Source: Dissophora ornata
Lineage: Eukaryota; Mortierellomycota; Mortierellomycetes; Mortierellales; Mortierellaceae
Direction of reading: 5' to 3'
NCBI GenBank assembly: GCA_025201705.1
Contig: MU617121.1
Span: 2,525-22,672, forward strand
Length of the DNA: 20,148 nt
The notes beneath the pieces are model-generated. The model saw only the letters and a program-made list of their open reading frames with translations, was not told the origin of the DNA and ran no database searches. This document shows positions 18,324-20,148 of the stretch, one piece after another. Position 1 is the first letter of the stretch. Every line of letters begins with the position of its first letter. The position numbers and the translations under genes are program-made.

Positions 18324-20148
18324 GGTGGCTGCACACCCCGCAGAACAGAACACACTCTCACTCAGCCAGAAAGGAGCAATTGGGGCCGATATCACTGCTG
18401 CTGCCACAGACAAGGCGCTGCATATACACGCACATCTCGCTTTCTTCCTCTCTCTTCTCTCTCCTTGTTTTCTTGATGTTCTCCAACGACAGTGATCGAT
18501 CGTGGATGAGGAGAGTGGGTGGGTGTGCACCAGGTGTGAATGGAAAATAATAATAAAATATAAATACATACACAGACAGGCGGGAATATGCGTGAACCCC
18601 TTCGGCGATGATTAGAATGTGCACCGGGGCTGATGGCAATGGGTGGAGAGTTATGATGAAGCACCTGGATGTGATGCGATGCGGCGTGTGGTTGTTGGCC
18701 GTTTGGCTCTGGTCTCTCTAGCTCTACTTTGCAGCATATGCGGACAGTCTGAATATTCATCCCGAATCTAAAAATCCATTCTGGCGCGTCACTGGCGCCC
18801 GACCGGCGCATCTTCCGCTCTCTGATCCAACGGCACCGACGAGTCTCGCGACCTCACGTACCTTACAATACCACCCAACCAGCCATTGCCTGTCCCAAAA
18901 GATTATCCTCGTTTTCAATTCCACATTATCTGAAAAATCGTCGACCATTCTCCTCGAATAAGGACCATGCTTTCGTGTCTCAGGGCACTCTTCTTCAGCT
19001 CCTGGGATCACTGGCGCCAATAGTATGGCTCCCGGACCACAAATACATAAGATACCCTCTTCATGCGCGTGGTCCCACCTCCACGCCACGCGACAATCGC
19101 AGGGTACACAAGGCTCGTAATTGAGAAATGCGGCTACCGCTCCAATATCACGCTCGTCAAACTCTCGTGGACCACGCCTGCCACAATTTCACTTGCTCTA
19201 GATTTGCTACACTTTTCCATAAAGATACTCATGAGCCGATAAGCCATGCCCATGTCGGCATTTGAGCACATTGGGTAATGAATAGACGATCGAAATACAA
19301 TTGCCGATTCTACTGCGAGAACACTACAATCCATATCACCAGTCGCGCGAGGATTGAATCCGATCGCGTTTCAAACAGCGAATCGTGGGTTAGTATCAAT
19401 AGCTCAAAGAAATCAATGTGTTCATAACACTCATGTTCTTTATGAAAGAGACTTAAATCAAACAAAAAGCTACGCAGCGCACTGCGGAGCCCAGCTTAGA
19501 TTCAATGTTGACTGCAACGAGTGTTCACAATTCAAGTGACCAATCCTTATATTCGAACATTGCCATTACTGTATCAATTTACTCCGCATCAAGGCGCATC
19601 TACGAATCTTTTATATAAGGTGGAAACCGATGTCAGGCTCTTAGCTAAGCGAGAATCGCTACGGAATAATACTATACCGGGTTGAAATCCCGTTACATGT
19701 CCACCCGCACAAAAAACGGCAATCAGATCGCGAAACTATAACTAATAGTTACCATCTCACGTTCTCCACGTTTGGTAAATTCACGATAGGCAGGGTTTCT
19801 GCTTCGCTTGGGCTTCATTCGTTCTCTTGTTGTGAGATCGTCAACTCTTCCCAGCTATTCAAGCCATCACCCGCGACCTCATGACCGTAGTTGACGCACA
19901 AGTTGAACTCGATGAATTGTCGTGCACAATGTGATACTAAAATATCAGAGCCAGCAACGACAAGATGAGATATTTGTTAAACCGGGAAATGGTAAGGCGT
20001 GAAATCTACTGCAGAAATCGAATATTTTACCACACCTGGATCGTGGAATCACTCCACTTCGTCTTCGCCGCTCTTCATGAATATCTGACCTCCAAGAAAG
20101 CTGACTATAAATAACGATGTGGATTCGAGAGGTACAGGTCTTAGTACT
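18324..20148. other. Right-end region without a supported gene
   Basis: About 1.8 kb. The left part is the upstream region of the bromodomain-kinase gene. A minus-strand frame open from about 19200 to 18757 is the longest candidate, but it has no recognised domain and could occur by chance. Small hairpins occur near 19648-19660 (AGCGA-GAA-TCGCT) and 19678-19692 (CGGG-TTGAAAT-CCCG); they do not assemble into a tRNA. Confidence 0.45.
20103..20112 (+). promoter_or_regulatory. Possible TATA box for a gene beyond the right edge
   Basis: CTATAAATAA on the plus strand, 37 bases before the end of the window. A plus-strand gene may start outside the window; nothing further can be checked. Confidence 0.25.

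Noticed and set aside
18757..19200. About 145-codon open minus-strand stretch
   Set aside because: No recognised domain and no clear start or splice sites; a stretch of this length is expected about once by chance in a window this size.
19635..19700. tRNA-like pattern (TAGCTAAGC A-box-like, CGGG-TTGAAAT-CCCG T-arm-like)
   Set aside because: The T-loop has G where C56 should be, no acceptor stem can be paired, and the D-arm does not form.

Overview
This is nuclear DNA from a filamentous fungus. The gene style (short GT-AG introns of about 60-190 bases, CTAAC or CTGAC-type branch points, TATA boxes, Ser/Thr-rich surface proteins) fits an early-diverging fungus such as Mortierellomycotina. That placement rests on general resemblance, not on a marker gene. 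There are no bacterial or phage signatures, no rRNA and no convincing tRNA.

Layout from left to right. (1) 1-1326, plus strand: 3' part of a signalling-mucin-like membrane protein whose 5' end lies outside the window. (2) 1657-2454, minus: a two-exon, single-pass membrane protein whose cytosolic tail carries two PPxY motifs; the second exon is only visible once an intron is removed. (3) 3538-5726, minus: biotin-protein ligase (BPL_N plus catalytic domain), one intron. (4) 6314-7968, minus: monocarboxylate-type MFS transporter, one intron, with a good TATA box and a palindromic element upstream. (5) 8478-10867: gene-poor. (6) 10868-12088, plus: secreted, probably GPI-anchored protein. (7) 12833-17468, minus: by my splicing reconstruction one seven-exon gene encoding a 1323-residue protein with an N-terminal bromodomain and a C-terminal protein kinase domain. 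(8) 17469-18323 is the AUG-free leader of that gene; 18324-20148 holds no gene I can support.

The most interesting object is the bromodomain-kinase gene. Six introns join with consistent phases into a single frame. The kinase has HRD...N and DFG motifs, but the usual beta-3 lysine is Gln, and a Lys stands at the third glycine position of the glycine-rich loop. That is the arrangement known from WNK kinases. A second theme is that three minus-strand genes have long leaders with no ATG at all between the TATA box and the start codon (845, 487 and 284 bases), although the opposite strand there has many ATGs.

There is no operon logic. The genes are independent eukaryotic units: two surface proteins converging at the left, a metabolic pair (biotin ligase and transporter) on the minus strand, and a GPI protein converging on the bromodomain-kinase gene.
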